Shown here in pieces: positions 52,007 to 59,973 of a DNA stretch of 64,000 nt. Position numbers and translations under genes: made by a program. How positions within the stretch are numbered: position 1 is the first letter of the stretch; every line of letters starts with the position of its first letter. The notes beneath the pieces are model-generated. The model had not been told where the DNA came from. It searched no databases and worked only from the letters and a program-made list of their open reading frames with translations. The DNA is from PVC group bacterium (GTDB lineage: Bacteria; Verrucomicrobiota; Kiritimatiellia; CAIKKV01; CAITUY01), in NCBI GenBank assembly GCA_945870225.1, contig CAMBRF010000012.1, forward strand, positions 22,684 through 86,683, read 5' to 3'.

Positions 52007-54011
52007 CGCTCCGCTCAGGGGCGGAATTCGCCTGAGCCTCCGCCGGCGTAACCGGAACGGGCTCCTCCTTGGGTTCCAGCGCGGCGCGCTCCGCCTCGCT
52101 CAGCAGTCGGCCCTGTTTCACCAACTCGTCAACATCGCGGCCGTCCAGCGTTTCGCGTTCGATCAAGGTCTTGGCCACAAGATCCAGACTGTCACGGTGT
52201 TTCAGGAGGATGTCCTTGGCCTGCTGGTGCGATTCGCGCAGCAGCCGGCTTACTTCCGCATCAATGCGGCGGGCCGTATCGTCACTGAAGTCCTGCGACT
52301 TGGATATATCGCGCCCCATAAACATCATTTCCTCGCGGTTGCCGAACGTCTGGGGCCCCAACTCCGGACTCATTCCCCAATCGCACACCATCAGGCGCGC
52401 CAGCCGTGTCGCCTGCTTGAGGTCGCTGCTGGCCCCGGACGTGACATCGGTGAACACCAGTTCCTCCGCCACGCGTCCCCCCATCAGCGTGGTCAGCATC
52501 CCCAACAGTTTGGAGCGACCTTCCATATAACGGTCCTTCTCGGGCAGCTGCATCGTGGCGCCCAGATAGGCGGTTCCGCGCGGAATGATGGTGATCTTAT
52601 GCAGCGGTTCAGCCTCCGCCACCATCAACCCCACCAGCGCGTGCCCCGTCTCGTGGTAGGCGGTAATCTTCTTTTCCTTCTCGTCCAGCACCCGGCTGCG
52701 GCGTTCACGACCCCAGCGGACTTTATCGCGGGCCTCCTCAAGGTCAACCAGGGTGACACCCTCCTTGTTGCTGCGCGCCGCCAGCAGGGCCGCCTCGTTG
52801 ATCAGATTGGCAAGATCCGCACCGGAGAAGCCCGGCGTGCCGCGCGCCAGCCGGCGCAGTTCCACATCCTTGGCCAGCTTGATTCCCCGGGCATGAATCT
52901 TGAGGATCTCCACCCGCCCGTCCAGGGTCGGCAGGTCGATCACAATCTGCCGATCAAACCGGCCCGGCCGCTGCAGGGCGGAATCCAGCACGTCCGGACG
53001 ATTTGTCGCGGCAATGATGATCACCCCCTCCTGGGTGTCAAAGCCGTCCATTTCGACCAGCAGGGCGTTCAAGGTCTGCTCGCGCTCGTCATGTCCGCCG
53101 CCAACACCGGAGAACCGGCTGCGGCCGACGGCGTCGATTTCATCGATGAAGATAATGCAGGGCGCATTCCGCTTGCCCTGCTCGAACATGTCCCGCACGC
53201 GGGAGGCGCCCACCCCGACAAACATCTCGACGAAGTCCGAACCGCTGATATTGAAAAAGGGCACATCCGCTTCGCCCGCGATGGCCTTGGCGAGCAAAGT
53301 CTTGCCGGTTCCCGGGGGCCCCATCAGCAAAACGCCCTTCGGAATATGGCCGCCCAACTTCTGGAACCGCTTGGGATCCTTCAGGAAATCAATGATCTCC
53401 TGGACCTCCTCCTTGGCCTCCTCGATCCCGGCGACATCCTTGAACGTCACCTTGTTCTTATCACGCGCCATCATTTTGGCGCGGCTCTTGCCAAAGCTCA
53501 GCGCGCCATGACCGGCGGCCTTCATCTGGCGCGTGAAAAGATAGTAGAGCATCCCCAGCAACAGCACCACAGGCAGGGCGCCCGACAGGATCTGCCAGAA
53601 GTAGGGGCTCTGCCGTTTGAAACTGAATTTGACCCCGTTGTCGCGAAGCCATTTCGGCATCGCGTCGGTGACCATGACGTCCACCCGGAATTGTTTCGGC
53701 TTGCCCGTGCGGGGATCCAGCGTATTCAGTGTCCCGACGATAAACTGATTGCCGGATATTTCCTCAACAATCTCGCACGACGTAACCGCCTTTGTCTCGA
53801 CCAGTTGGACAAAATCCGGGTTATACGTCAGATTCTGGGTTGCCTCCTGGCCGCGCTGGTAATAACTGTAGGCCATCATCATCAGCGCAAAGGCGGCGAA
53901 CCAGATCCACATGTTCCTTGGTGAAAACTTGGCCGGCACCAATTCCGGTTTCTTTTTGTCTGCTGGAGCGGGCGGCGGGGCCGCCTCCCGTTTATCGTTC
54001 TGCGTGTCCAT
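51996..54011 (-). CDS. ftsH: ATP-dependent zinc metalloprotease FtsH
   Basis: 671 residues. Two membrane helices (about 35-55 and 145-165) flank a small periplasmic domain. The AAA+ module has Walker A GPPGTGKT near 237, Walker [13 protein letters not shown] and [23 protein letters not shown]. The M41 protease has the zinc motif HETGH near 452. A longer frame upstream is rejected; ATG 54009-54011 starts [14 protein letters not shown] with AGG upstream. It degrades misassembled membrane proteins and LpxC-type targets. It is the first gene of an eleven-gene run ending at 41273. Confidence 0.97.
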   Translation of the reverse strand: MDTQNDKREAAPPPAPADKKKPELVPAKFSPRNMWIWFAAFALMMMAYSYYQRGQEATQNLTYNPDFVQLVETKAVTSCEIVEEISGNQFIVGTLNTLDPRTGKPKQFRVDVMVTDAMPKWLRDNGVKFSFKRQSPYFWQILSGALPVVLLLGMLYYLFTRQMKAAGHGALSFGKSRAKMMARDKNKVTFKDVAGIEEAKEEVQEIIDFLKDPKRFQKLGGHIPKGVLLMGPPGTGKTLLAKAIAGEADVPFFNISGSDFVEMFVGVGASRVRDMFEQGKRNAPCIIFIDEIDAVGRSRFSGVGGGHDEREQTLNALLVEMDGFDTQEGVIIIAATNRPDVLDSALQRPGRFDRQIVIDLPTLDGRVEILKIHARGIKLAKDVELRRLARGTPGFSGADLANLINEAALLAARSNKEGVTLVDLEEARDKVRWGRERRSRVLDEKEKKITAYHETGHALVGLMVAEAEPLHKITIIPRGTAYLGATMQLPEKDRYMEGRSKLLGMLTTLMGGRVAEELVFTDVTSGASSDLKQATRLARLMVCDWGMSPELGPQTFGNREEMMFMGRDISKSQDFSDDTARRIDAEVSRLLRESHQQAKDILLKHRDSLDLVAKTLIERETLDGRDVDELVKQGRLLSEAERAALEPKEEPVPVTPAEAQANSAPERSGDA

Positions 54012-54260
54012 GAAAAACCTATATCCCTTCGGAACCGATCCCTTGAATGAAAGGTCGGATTCTAGAGGATGGCCCCTGTTTTCGCAAAGCAATTGCGCCG
54101 GGGGGGGCTAGCGAGGGGGCCGGAAAATGCAAGGAGTTTGAACAGCAGGGCGCCAAGCTCGCGAAGGCCACAGGTGGCGAGGACGCCGTCCGTGGCGGGG
54201 GCAAGCCCCTGCACCTTGTGGTTGAAAAGAAGATGAAGGATTCACCACCCGCCTGCGGCT

Positions 54261-54574
54261 GGAGGCACGGAAACACGGAGAAGCAAGGCAGAATGTTGCG
54301 CACATTTCAGATGCGGAAGACCCACCTGCGCCAAGGCTCCGGCGGGCAAGCCGCATCTGAAATGTGCGCAACCCGTCTTGGGAGAGGGGCGCAGAGGGAA
54401 AAGGCGTGTTCTGATGCCTCTAACTCCTCCCTGTGTGCCTCGAGAAAAGCGTGGCGCGAATTTCGACCACGGCTTGCCCGCCGGAGCCATGGCGGAGGCG
54501 GGTATGCCCGTGGGCGACATTCGCGCCACATTTGGGTCTTCTCCGTGTTTTATTCTCCGTGTTTCCGTGCCTCC
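54261..54574. repeat. Outer 22-bp inverted repeat bounding a 314-bp segment
   Basis: GGAGGCACGGAAACACGGAG plus AA (54261-54282) reappears as its exact reverse complement at 54553-54574. Both arms are built from the ACGGAG-type short motif. The arms enclose all the other repeats, so the segment may have arisen or moved as a unit. No transposase is present. Confidence 0.8.
54295..54372. repeat. Perfect 22-bp inverted repeat
   Basis: Arms 54295-54316 and 54351-54372 (GTTGCGCACATTTCAG...) are exact reverse complements. The 34-nt loop holds a GGCTCCGGCGGGCAAGCC segment that recurs inverted at 54472-54489. Confidence 0.9.
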
Positions 54575-54662
54575 GTGGTAAGTCTTAAACTCTCTTCCCG
54601 TCAGCCTATCAGAAAAGCCCTACGGAACTCACATGCGCCCTCTTCGATGGAAATCTTCTTGT

Positions 54663-54691
54663 TTGACACGGACGGGAACAATCCATACTTT
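54663..54691 (+). promoter_or_regulatory. Promoter of efp-epmA
   Basis: A consensus TTGACA (54663-54668), 17 bp and TACTTT (54686-54691); CATACT with a 15-bp spacer is an alternative -10. It is 43 bp before the efp ATG. Confidence 0.6.
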
Positions 54692-54734
54692 GTGCGCCTA
54701 CTCTGACGGAAATTGGGACAAAGGAAGACGATTT

Positions 54735-55304
54735 ATGGCTGATTATACAGCGGCTGATTTACGCAAGGGGCTTCGCGTCGAGGTTGAGAGCGTTCCCTAT
54801 GTGATTACGGAGTTCAACTTCGTGAAACCCGGCAAAGGCGCGGCCATCTATACCTGCCGCCTGAAAAGCCTGCTCGACGGCAACACCTTCGTGCGGGCCT
54901 TCCGATCCAATGACGTGCTCAAGAAGCCGGACCTTGAAGAGAAGACCATGCGCTATTCGCATAACGAGGGTGACGACTTTATTTTCATGGATGAAAATTT
55001 TGAGCAGTTCACCCTCGCGGGCAAGGTGCTGGGAGATAACCGCTTCTTCCTCTTCGAGGACTGCGAGGTGCATGTGCTGTACCACAACGCGCGTCCCGTG
55101 GATGTGACCCTTCCCACCTTTGTGGAAAAGGCGATCCTGGAGACCGATCCCGGCGCCCGCGGCAACACCGCCACCAACGTGCTCAAGCCCGCCAAGATCA
55201 ACGGCGGCTTTGAAATCCAGGTGCCGCTGTTCATCAACCAGGGTGACACGGTCAAGATCGACACCCGCACCGGCGAATACGCCGACCGCGTATCGAAAAA
55301 ATAG
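54735..55304 (+). CDS. efp: Translation elongation factor P
   Basis: 189 residues, three beta-barrel domains. It rescues ribosomes stalled at polyproline. The modifiable lysine is Lys34 in VKPGKGAAIY, as in E. coli. The domain III ending INQGDTVKIDTRTGEYADR is classic. The ATG follows AAGGAAG at a longish distance. EpmA begins 1 bp after the stop, which fits a Lys34 beta-lysylation pathway. Confidence 0.97.
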   Translation: MADYTAADLRKGLRVEVESVPYVITEFNFVKPGKGAAIYTCRLKSLLDGNTFVRAFRSNDVLKKPDLEEKTMRYSHNEGDDFIFMDENFEQFTLAGKVLGDNRFFLFEDCEVHVLYHNARPVDVTLPTFVEKAILETDPGARGNTATNVLKPAKINGGFEIQVPLFINQGDTVKIDTRTGEYADRVSKK

Positions 55305-55305
55305 G

Positions 55306-56241
55306 TTGAACACCCGCTCGCCCTATCTCGAAAATGCCCGGTTGCAGGCTTTGCAACCGGTACTCGCCTGGCGATCCCGCGCGCTCCACGCCCTGCGCGA
55401 ATGGTTCAGGGATGAGGGCTTTATCGAGATCGAAACCCCCGTCCGGATCCCCACCCCCGCGCTGGAACAGCATATTGATGCCGAGCCGTCCGGCGCCGGG
55501 TTTCTCCGCACCTCGCCCGAATTGCACATGAAACGCCTGCTGGCGGCGGGTTATTCCAGAATCTTCCAGCTGGGTCCCTGTTTCCGCCAAGGCGAACGCG
55601 GTGACCGGCACAACCCTGAATACACGATGCTCGAGTGGTACCGCGCCCAGGCCGATTACCTGAATATTCTGGACGACACGGAAAGACTGATCACTCATGT
55701 GGCCGCCACTCCGCCGCCGACCGGCCTCCCGGTGCCGCCGGTCGCTCTCCCGCCCGCCCCCTGGCCCCGCTTTACGGTCGAGGAACTGTTCCTGAAATAC
55801 GCTGGCTGGAACCCGGTGGAGAACTTTGAGGCAGGGCGGTTTGAACACGATCTGGTGACGAAGATTGAACCGGCCCTCCCCCGCGATACCCCGGTCTTCG
55901 TCATCGATTATCCCGCGGCGGCGGCGGCCCTGTCACGCCGCAAGCCCGGTCGCGAGACGGTGGCGGAACGATTTGAACTCTATATCGCCGGCCTCGAGGT
56001 TGCCAACGCGTTCAGCGAACTGACCGACGCCGTGGAACAGCGCCGCCGTTTTGAGGAGTGGAGCCGAGAGCGGCTTGCGGCCGGTCGCGACGTCTATCCG
56101 CTCGACGAGGCGTTTCTAGCCGCGTTGACTGCCGGCATGCCGCCTTCGGGCGGGATAGCCCTCGGAGTGGACCGGCTGGTCATGGCGCTTCTGGGGATCG
56201 CCACGCTGGACAACGTGATCCCGTTCCGGGAAATCATCTGA
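55306..56241 (+). CDS. epmA: Elongation factor P--beta-lysine ligase EpmA (GenX/PoxA)
   Basis: 311-residue class II lysyl-tRNA-synthetase paralogue without the anticodon-binding domain. It activates (R)-beta-lysine and attaches it to EF-P. Motif 2 is FQLGPCFRQGERGDRHNPEYTMLEW, shown by FRxGE and HNPEY; motif 3 is GGIALGVDRLVMALLG. No ATG is suitable. TTG 55306 one base after the efp stop gives the family N-terminus (NTRSPYLENARLQ). The aminomutase EpmB is not in the window. Confidence 0.93.
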   Translation: MNTRSPYLENARLQALQPVLAWRSRALHALREWFRDEGFIEIETPVRIPTPALEQHIDAEPSGAGFLRTSPELHMKRLLAAGYSRIFQLGPCFRQGERGDRHNPEYTMLEWYRAQADYLNILDDTERLITHVAATPPPTGLPVPPVALPPAPWPRFTVEELFLKYAGWNPVENFEAGRFEHDLVTKIEPALPRDTPVFVIDYPAAAAALSRRKPGRETVAERFELYIAGLEVANAFSELTDAVEQRRRFEEWSRERLAAGRDVYPLDEAFLAALTAGMPPSGGIALGVDRLVMALLGIATLDNVIPFREII

Positions 56242-56363
56242 TAAATGCTTTAATGTCCCGTCAGACAAGCTCGTTTAAGAAAGAATTCACCACTAATTTA
56301 AAAAATGCAGGAAATCCGGATTTAAACAGAAGCTCGCAAAGGCCGCGAAGGATAAATCAATCT

Positions 56364-56404
56364 GTCGGAATTTTCTCCCGCATGCGCGGGACTAAAATTC
56401 CGAC
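56364..56404. repeat. 41-bp two-tier hairpin, possible terminator or repeat
   Basis: GTCGGAATTTT (56364-56374) pairs with AAAATTCCGAC (56394-56404), and inside CCCGC-ATGC-GCGGG (56377-56390) forms a second helix. It lies between epmA and obgE, which converge. The flanking T stretch (56412-56416) is too far for a standard terminator. Confidence 0.6.
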
Positions 56405-56440
56405 ATGATGCTTTTTACATTGAAGATAACCGTTTTGCGA

Positions 56441-56472
56441 TTTTATGCCTGGGGTACTCGCCGGGCATAAAA
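56441..56472. terminator. Hairpin between convergent epmA and obgE
   Basis: TTTTATGCCTGG (56441-56452) and CCGGGCATAAAA (56461-56472) pair with one mismatch around an 8-nt loop. The A/T ends of the stem give weak terminator-like U runs on either strand. Call as terminator is tentative. Confidence 0.35.
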
Positions 56473-56642
56473 ACGCAATACATTGTCTGCATTTCTTTGA
56501 TTTCCTGAATCAGTGGTTAAATCCATTTTCTTCGCGATCTTGCCGAGCTTCTGTTCAAACTCTTTGTCTTCTCTCACGACAAGCATACGGGGCGGCGTAT
56601 CGGAGCGGTAGCCAGGAATGGCGGGGGAAGAACGGGGGGGCG

Positions 56643-57650
56643 CTAGGCGTTTCGGGCCACAATCCGCAGGAGACGCTTCTTGAACGTGCCGATCCCGTCC
56701 CCGGTGACGGCGGAAACCGGAATGGGCTTCAGCCCGGTCTTCTTGCGGAACACGGCGAGGTTGTCCTCTGCGCCAGGCAGGTCCATTTTGTTGGCCACCA
56801 CGATAAAATGGCGTTCCAACAGGTCCGCGCGGTAGAAGCGCAGTTCCTCGCAGAGAATTTCATAATCCTCCACCGGATCCCGCCCCTCGGACCCGGCCAT
56901 GTCAATCACCAGGGTCAGACAGGCCGACCGTTCCACATGACGCAGGAAACGGTCCCCCAGGCCAACCCCCTTGTGGGCATCCTTGATCAAGCCCGGGATA
57001 TCCGCCACGGTAAAGCCGGGGGTAAACTCACCCGTCTGCACTGTGCCGATGATCGGGTTCAGCGTGGTAAAGGCATACGGGGCCACGCGGGGATGGGCGT
57101 TGCTGATCGCGCCCAGCAGGGAGGATTTTCCGGCATTCGGCATGCCCACCAGCCCGACATCCGCGATCAGTTTCAGGTCCAACCGGACGCTCTTTTCCTC
57201 ACCCGGCTCGCCCTCGGAATGTTCATAGGGAGTCTGGTGGGTATTCGTCTGCCAATGGGGATTGCCCATGCCGCCTTTGCCGCCGTGGGCCACCAGTAAT
57301 TCCTGGCCCGGCTCGGTCAGATCGCCCAGCACAAGATTCGTATCCATCTCGCGGATCTCGGTCCCGCAGGGAACACAAACGACCAGATCATGGCCGTTGC
57401 GGCCATGCATTTTTTTCCCCTTGCCGTGAATGCCATCCTCGGCGCGCTGCTGAGGATTAAAGAAGAGGGCAATCAGACTGTCGGTATTGGGATCCGCCCG
57501 AAAGATCACGCTGCCACCATGGCCGCCGTCGCCGCCGTCGGGACCGCCCTTGGCGACGTACTTCTCCCGGCGGAAACTGAGACACCCGTTGCCCCCGCGC
57601 CCACCGGCCACCTGAATCGCCACGGTATCGACAAATTTTCGATTCTTCAC
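56643..57650 (-). CDS. obgE: GTPase Obg/CgtA
   Basis: 335-residue ribosome-associated GTPase. The glycine-rich Obg fold starts KFVDTVAIQVAGGRGGNGC. The G domain has G1 GMPNAGKSSLL, G3 DIPGL and G4 NKMD. The C-terminal OCT domain is absent, as in shorter Obg proteins. Start GTG 57648-57650 is chosen because it gives the family N-terminus. It functions in 50S maturation and the stringent response. It is separated from rpmA by a strong terminator. Confidence 0.96.
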   Translation of the reverse strand: MKNRKFVDTVAIQVAGGRGGNGCLSFRREKYVAKGGPDGGDGGHGGSVIFRADPNTDSLIALFFNPQQRAEDGIHGKGKKMHGRNGHDLVVCVPCGTEIREMDTNLVLGDLTEPGQELLVAHGGKGGMGNPHWQTNTHQTPYEHSEGEPGEEKSVRLDLKLIADVGLVGMPNAGKSSLLGAISNAHPRVAPYAFTTLNPIIGTVQTGEFTPGFTVADIPGLIKDAHKGVGLGDRFLRHVERSACLTLVIDMAGSEGRDPVEDYEILCEELRFYRADLLERHFIVVANKMDLPGAEDNLAVFRKKTGLKPIPVSAVTGDGIGTFKKRLLRIVARNA

Positions 57651-57691
57651 GACAAAGCCTGCTTCCCGTTGGCGGCGAGGGTGCCCCAAAC

Positions 57692-57721
57692 AAAAAAGGC
57701 CGCGCCCAAAAGGTCGCGGCC
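57692..57721 (-). terminator. Rho-independent terminator after rpmA
   Basis: On the minus strand GGCCGCG (57715-57721 complement) and CGCGGCC (57698-57704 complement) form a 7-bp GC stem extended by further pairs, loop of about 10 nt, followed by six T (57692-57697). It lies between rpmA and obgE, so obgE depends on read-through or its own promoter. Confidence 0.85.
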
Positions 57722-57730
57722 CAGTTGACG

Positions 57731-57750
57731 CTGACGGCCCGGGCCGTCAG
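57731..57750. repeat. Perfect 20-bp palindrome after rpmA
   Basis: CTGACGGCCC followed directly by GGGCCGTCAG, with no loop, 13 bp beyond the rpmA stop and 9 bp before the terminator. It could be a second stem helping termination, or a protein-binding site. Confidence 0.7.
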
Positions 57751-57763
57751 TCACGCCAGCCGA

Positions 57764-58015
57764 TCAAGCTGTGGCTTCCGCCACGACCGTCACGCGCCGG
57801 CCTTCTTTTTCAAACTTAACCCGGCCGGCCACCAGGGCGAACATGGTATCATCCCGACCGCGCTTCACATTGCGTCCGGCGGCCACCTTGGTGCCGCGCT
57901 GACGCACGATGATGCTGCCGGTCTTGACGACTTCGCCATCGTAGGCCTTGACGCCCAGCCGCTTGCTGTTGCTGTCACGACCATTGACTCCACTACCTGC
58001 TTTTCTGTGTGCCAT
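57764..58015 (-). CDS. rpmA: 50S ribosomal protein L27
   Basis: 83 residues, full-length L27 starting [19 protein letters not shown], with [20 protein letters not shown]. The N-terminus lacks the Firmicute-type cleavable leader. The ATG follows AAGGAG, which overlaps the rplU stop region 10 bp upstream. It sits at the peptidyl-transferase centre. Confidence 0.98.
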   Translation of the reverse strand: MAHRKAGSGVNGRDSNSKRLGVKAYDGEVVKTGSIIVRQRGTKVAAGRNVKRGRDDTMFALVAGRVKFEKEGRRVTVVAEATA

Positions 58016-58025
58016 AACGCTCCTT

Positions 58026-58340
58026 TTAGCCGATGCTGGCCACGCGCAGAACGGTCAAATGCTGGCGATGACCCACTTTCCGCTTGTAACCCTTGCGGCG
58101 TTTCTTCTTGAACGCCACGACCTTGGGGCCCCTGGCCTGTTCCACGATTTCCGCACCAACCTTGGCACCCTTGATAAACGGAGCGCCGATCGTGAGGCTT
58201 TCGCCAGTGGAAATCGCAAGCACGGCATCAAGGACAACGGCCGTCCCCGCTTCACCTTCCAGAAGTTCGACCTTCAGGGTGTCGCCGATCTTGACCCGGT
58301 ATTGCTTACCACCTGTTTCAATTACTGCATACGGTTCCAT
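58026..58340 (-). CDS. rplU: 50S ribosomal protein L21
   Basis: 104 residues: [20 protein letters not shown] at the start and the [17 protein letters not shown] rRNA-binding signature at the end. The ATG at 58338-58340 follows GGAGAG. First gene of rplU-rpmA-obgE, with its own promoter at 58407-58435. Confidence 0.98.
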   Translation of the reverse strand: MEPYAVIETGGKQYRVKIGDTLKVELLEGEAGTAVVLDAVLAISTGESLTIGAPFIKGAKVGAEIVEQARGPKVVAFKKKRRKGYKRKVGHRQHLTVLRVASIG

Positions 58341-58406
58341 AAGTCTCTCCGTCCTTACCGCTTCCTTGGGCGCCGTCAGTCGGCAACCGATCACAAAAGG
58401 GGGGCA

Positions 58407-58435
58407 ATGCTATGAGGGAGGGGGTGTAAAGTCAA
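58407..58435 (-). promoter_or_regulatory. Promoter of rplU-rpmA
   Basis: Minus strand TTGACT (58430-58435), 17 bp, TAGCAT (58407-58412). The leader to the rplU ATG is about 60 nt and could hold an L21-type leader structure, which I could not define. Confidence 0.65.
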
Positions 58436-58457
58436 CGCTTCTTTTCAAGCTTTCTGT

Positions 58458-58485
58458 TTGCGTCCGCAAACTGTTTTGATATAGT
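58458..58485 (+). promoter_or_regulatory. Promoter of tRNA-Glu
   Basis: TTGCGT (58458-58463), 16 bp, TATAGT (58480-58485), 19 bp before the tRNA. The -10 is one mismatch from consensus. It is divergent from the rplU promoter. Confidence 0.6.
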
Positions 58486-58504
58486 CCGGCCTCTTCTTAC
58501 CGAA

Positions 58505-58579
58505 GCGCCCATCGTCTATCGGTTAGGACATTAGGTTTTCATCCTAGTAAGCGGGGTTCGACTCCCCGTGGGCGCGCCA
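58505..58579 (+). tRNA. tRNA-Glu (anticodon TTC)
   Basis: Complete cloverleaf of 75 nt. The acceptor stem is GCGCCCA/TGGGCGC with discriminator G and encoded CCA (58577-58579). The D arm contains GTCTATCGGTTAGGAC. The anticodon stem TTAGG/CCTAG has the loop TTTTCAT, giving TTC. The T arm is CGGGG-TTCGACT-CCCCG. Confidence 0.97.
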
Positions 58580-58923
58580 TACAATAATTTGTCTGACCCC
58601 CCTCCCACCTACAATCTTTTGTCGTTCTCCTGCAATACGTTGCAGAAACCCTGCAATCTTTTGTCAAAAGTGCCCCTTTTTACAGTGATCGGGTTCCGGG
58701 AGATAATCAGTACATTCAGAGGGTTTCAGACCCCTTTTTTCGCCATCGATGAGCCTACCGAGAATGATCCTGCCGTCCCTGAAGAAGAAATAATGGGCGA
58801 AAGACACTGTACGATTCGATGGCGATCCTGCTCTCACGGTCTCAGGCATGAGTCAGCACGACTCAACTTCCTGATGAGAGGATCATCTTTTCGAACCCCA
58901 GACCGATCCCTTGCTGAGTTGCA
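58580..58923. other. Non-coding region downstream of tRNA-Glu
   Basis: 344 bp. Contents are two direct copies of CAATCTTTTGTC (58612-58623 and 58654-58665) with a CTGCAA-TACG-TTGCAG hairpin between them (58630-58645). A 142-codon plus-strand frame crosses it but has no ribosome site or recognisable similarity. I did not find an att-like copy of the tRNA 3' end. Confidence 0.5.
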
Positions 58924-59613
58924 TCAGACCGACGGCATGGCGAGCATGGCGGCGATCACTGGATCGTCTATAATCTCGATGGCTCGAATGATCTGAGCCT
59001 TCCATTTCGGCGGAAGCGCTGCAAAGACGCCTCTGAGTCGAGCGCCCTGCCCCGTGCTTTGCAGCGCCCTCATGACCGCCGTCGCCTGTTCTCGGTCCCG
59101 TTCTGACTTGTCGCTGTGCCGCCGGCCGGAAATCAGCATCTTGTGGAGTGCAAAGTTCGCGGGGTGCGGAAGGCGCAGGTTGACCGATCGAAACGGCACA
59201 ACAATGGTGTCGCCGAGCAGCAGGTCCAGGAAGCGCAAGGGTTGGGCGTTGATCCCCAGCTTCGGCACATCGAACGGCTTGTTCGAGCCCCGACCACGAT
59301 CCGGCACCAGGAACTCCACGATCAGATCCGGGTGCAGAAAGCGGATATAGCCATCGCGCCCTTTGAAGTCCACGACGAAACCAAGTTCGCCGAGTTTCCC
59401 GGCAAGGTCGACCTTGTTCCCAAAGCATGGCGGTATCGGGATTGCAATGTCCAGGTCTCGGGTTCGAATCGTTGCCCGATATTCAGGCGTATTGAAGTAG
59501 CGTTCGTAGAAGAGGACGCACCAACTGCCAACGATCACCATGCCGGACAACACACCGGCCTCATCCAATCGGTTCAGCACCGAGGCGCACAACTCATATT
59601 GGGTCTTTTCCAC
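58924..59613 (-). CDS. GSU2403-like nucleotidyltransferase-fold protein
   Basis: 229 residues. MVIVGSWCVLFYERYF and TRDLDIAIPIP form the GS...DxD core of a DNA polymerase-beta-type nucleotidyltransferase. The middle matches my memory of the GSU2403/NTP_transf_8 group (VEFLVPDRGRG, LRFLDLLL). A C-terminal helical part follows. Such proteins can be the toxin half of AbiE-like or MNT-HEPN-like modules. The ATG overlaps the upstream small gene by 20 bp, which is the usual layout for a toxin-antitoxin pair. Activity is unproven. Confidence 0.75.
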   Translation of the reverse strand: MEKTQYELCASVLNRLDEAGVLSGMVIVGSWCVLFYERYFNTPEYRATIRTRDLDIAIPIPPCFGNKVDLAGKLGELGFVVDFKGRDGYIRFLHPDLIVEFLVPDRGRGSNKPFDVPKLGINAQPLRFLDLLLGDTIVVPFRSVNLRLPHPANFALHKMLISGRRHSDKSERDREQATAVMRALQSTGQGARLRGVFAALPPKWKAQIIRAIEIIDDPVIAAMLAMPSV

Positions 59614-59908
59614 GAAGGACTCCCCGCAGGAATTTGACTTGGCGTTTCACCTTCGACAGGAGCTTACGATACTTCGCCCGCTGGTCTCTGGCGGCATGAT
59701 ACCGCGCAATCTCATCGGCGTTGGGCTTTCCCTGGTAGACGGAACGAACTTTCCCTGCCTCCCGGTAGACGAGGTAATAGTAGTCGTGCCCCCTGATCCG
59801 CCGCTTAACAAGGCTTCCCTTGGGCAGTTTGGACAATTCCTCCTCGTAACGCACCTGCATGCGCACGGAGTTGTCCAGTTCCTCTCGAAGCACCGCCTTG
59901 ATCGACAT
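59594..59908 (-). CDS. DUF6788-like small basic protein
   Basis: 104 residues, basic. The core KLPKGSLVKRRIRGHDYYYLVYREAGKVRS and YQGKP has the pattern of the DUF6788 family, commonly placed beside nucleotidyltransferase genes. N-terminal and C-terminal helices flank a small beta unit. ATG 59906-59908 has AAGGG upstream; an ATG 12 bases earlier is possible. Upstream lie a promoter and three copies of a TGTATGGTA motif, suggesting autoregulation, perhaps by this protein. The role is inferred. Confidence 0.7.
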   Translation of the reverse strand: MSIKAVLREELDNSVRMQVRYEEELSKLPKGSLVKRRIRGHDYYYLVYREAGKVRSVYQGKPNADEIARYHAARDQRAKYRKLLSKVKRQVKFLRGVLRGKDPI

Positions 59909-59945
59909 GGCCCTTCTCATCCTGTTACACTACGAATACGAGAGA

Positions 59946-59973
59946 ATGCTAGCATGTATGGTAACGGCGTCAA
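59946..59973 (-). promoter_or_regulatory. Promoter of the nucleotidyltransferase pair
   Basis: Minus strand TTGACG (59968-59973), 16 bp, TAGCAT (59946-59951), about 38 bp before the small gene's ATG. One TGTATGGTAAC copy (59955-59965) fills the spacer. Confidence 0.55.

Larger units (their letters stand above)
54012..54734. other. 723-bp non-coding region rich in nested inverted repeats
   Basis: Between divergent ftsH and efp. Three perfect inverted repeats are present: GTTGCGCACATTTC...(54295-54316) with 54351-54372 (22 bp arms, 34-nt loop); 54261-54282 with 54553-54574 (22-bp arms, ACGGAG-rich); and GTGGCGCGAAT with ATTCGCGCCAC (54451-54461, 54519-54529). Also, 54335-54352 is the exact reverse complement of 54472-54489. 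Open frames across it look unlike proteins. The efp promoter is at the right end. Confidence 0.75.
56242..56642. other. Non-coding region between epmA and obgE with two hairpins
   Basis: 401 bp between convergent 3' ends. It holds a 41-bp two-tier hairpin (56364-56404), a second hairpin (56441-56472) and a GCAAAGGCCGCGAAGG short motif near 56338. I see no gene; the long plus-strand frame starting here runs antisense to obgE and is spurious. Confidence 0.6.

Noticed and set aside
51594..53924. 776-codon open frame on the plus strand
   Set aside because: It is exactly antisense to ftsH and folP, rich in His, Arg, Pro and Gln as expected for a GC-rich shadow, with no family-like motif.
54047..54706. 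219-codon frame through the repeat region ahead of efp
   Set aside because: The frame passes through inverted repeats and changes composition at each arm; no Shine-Dalgarno and no similarity to known folds.
56445..57299. 284-codon plus-strand frame starting in the epmA-obgE gap
   Set aside because: Most of it is antisense to obgE, and the gap part is not similar to any protein I know.
58568..58996. 142-codon frame after tRNA-Glu
   Set aside because: Starts within the tRNA 3' end, no ribosome site, ends antisense to the nucleotidyltransferase; composition is not protein-like.
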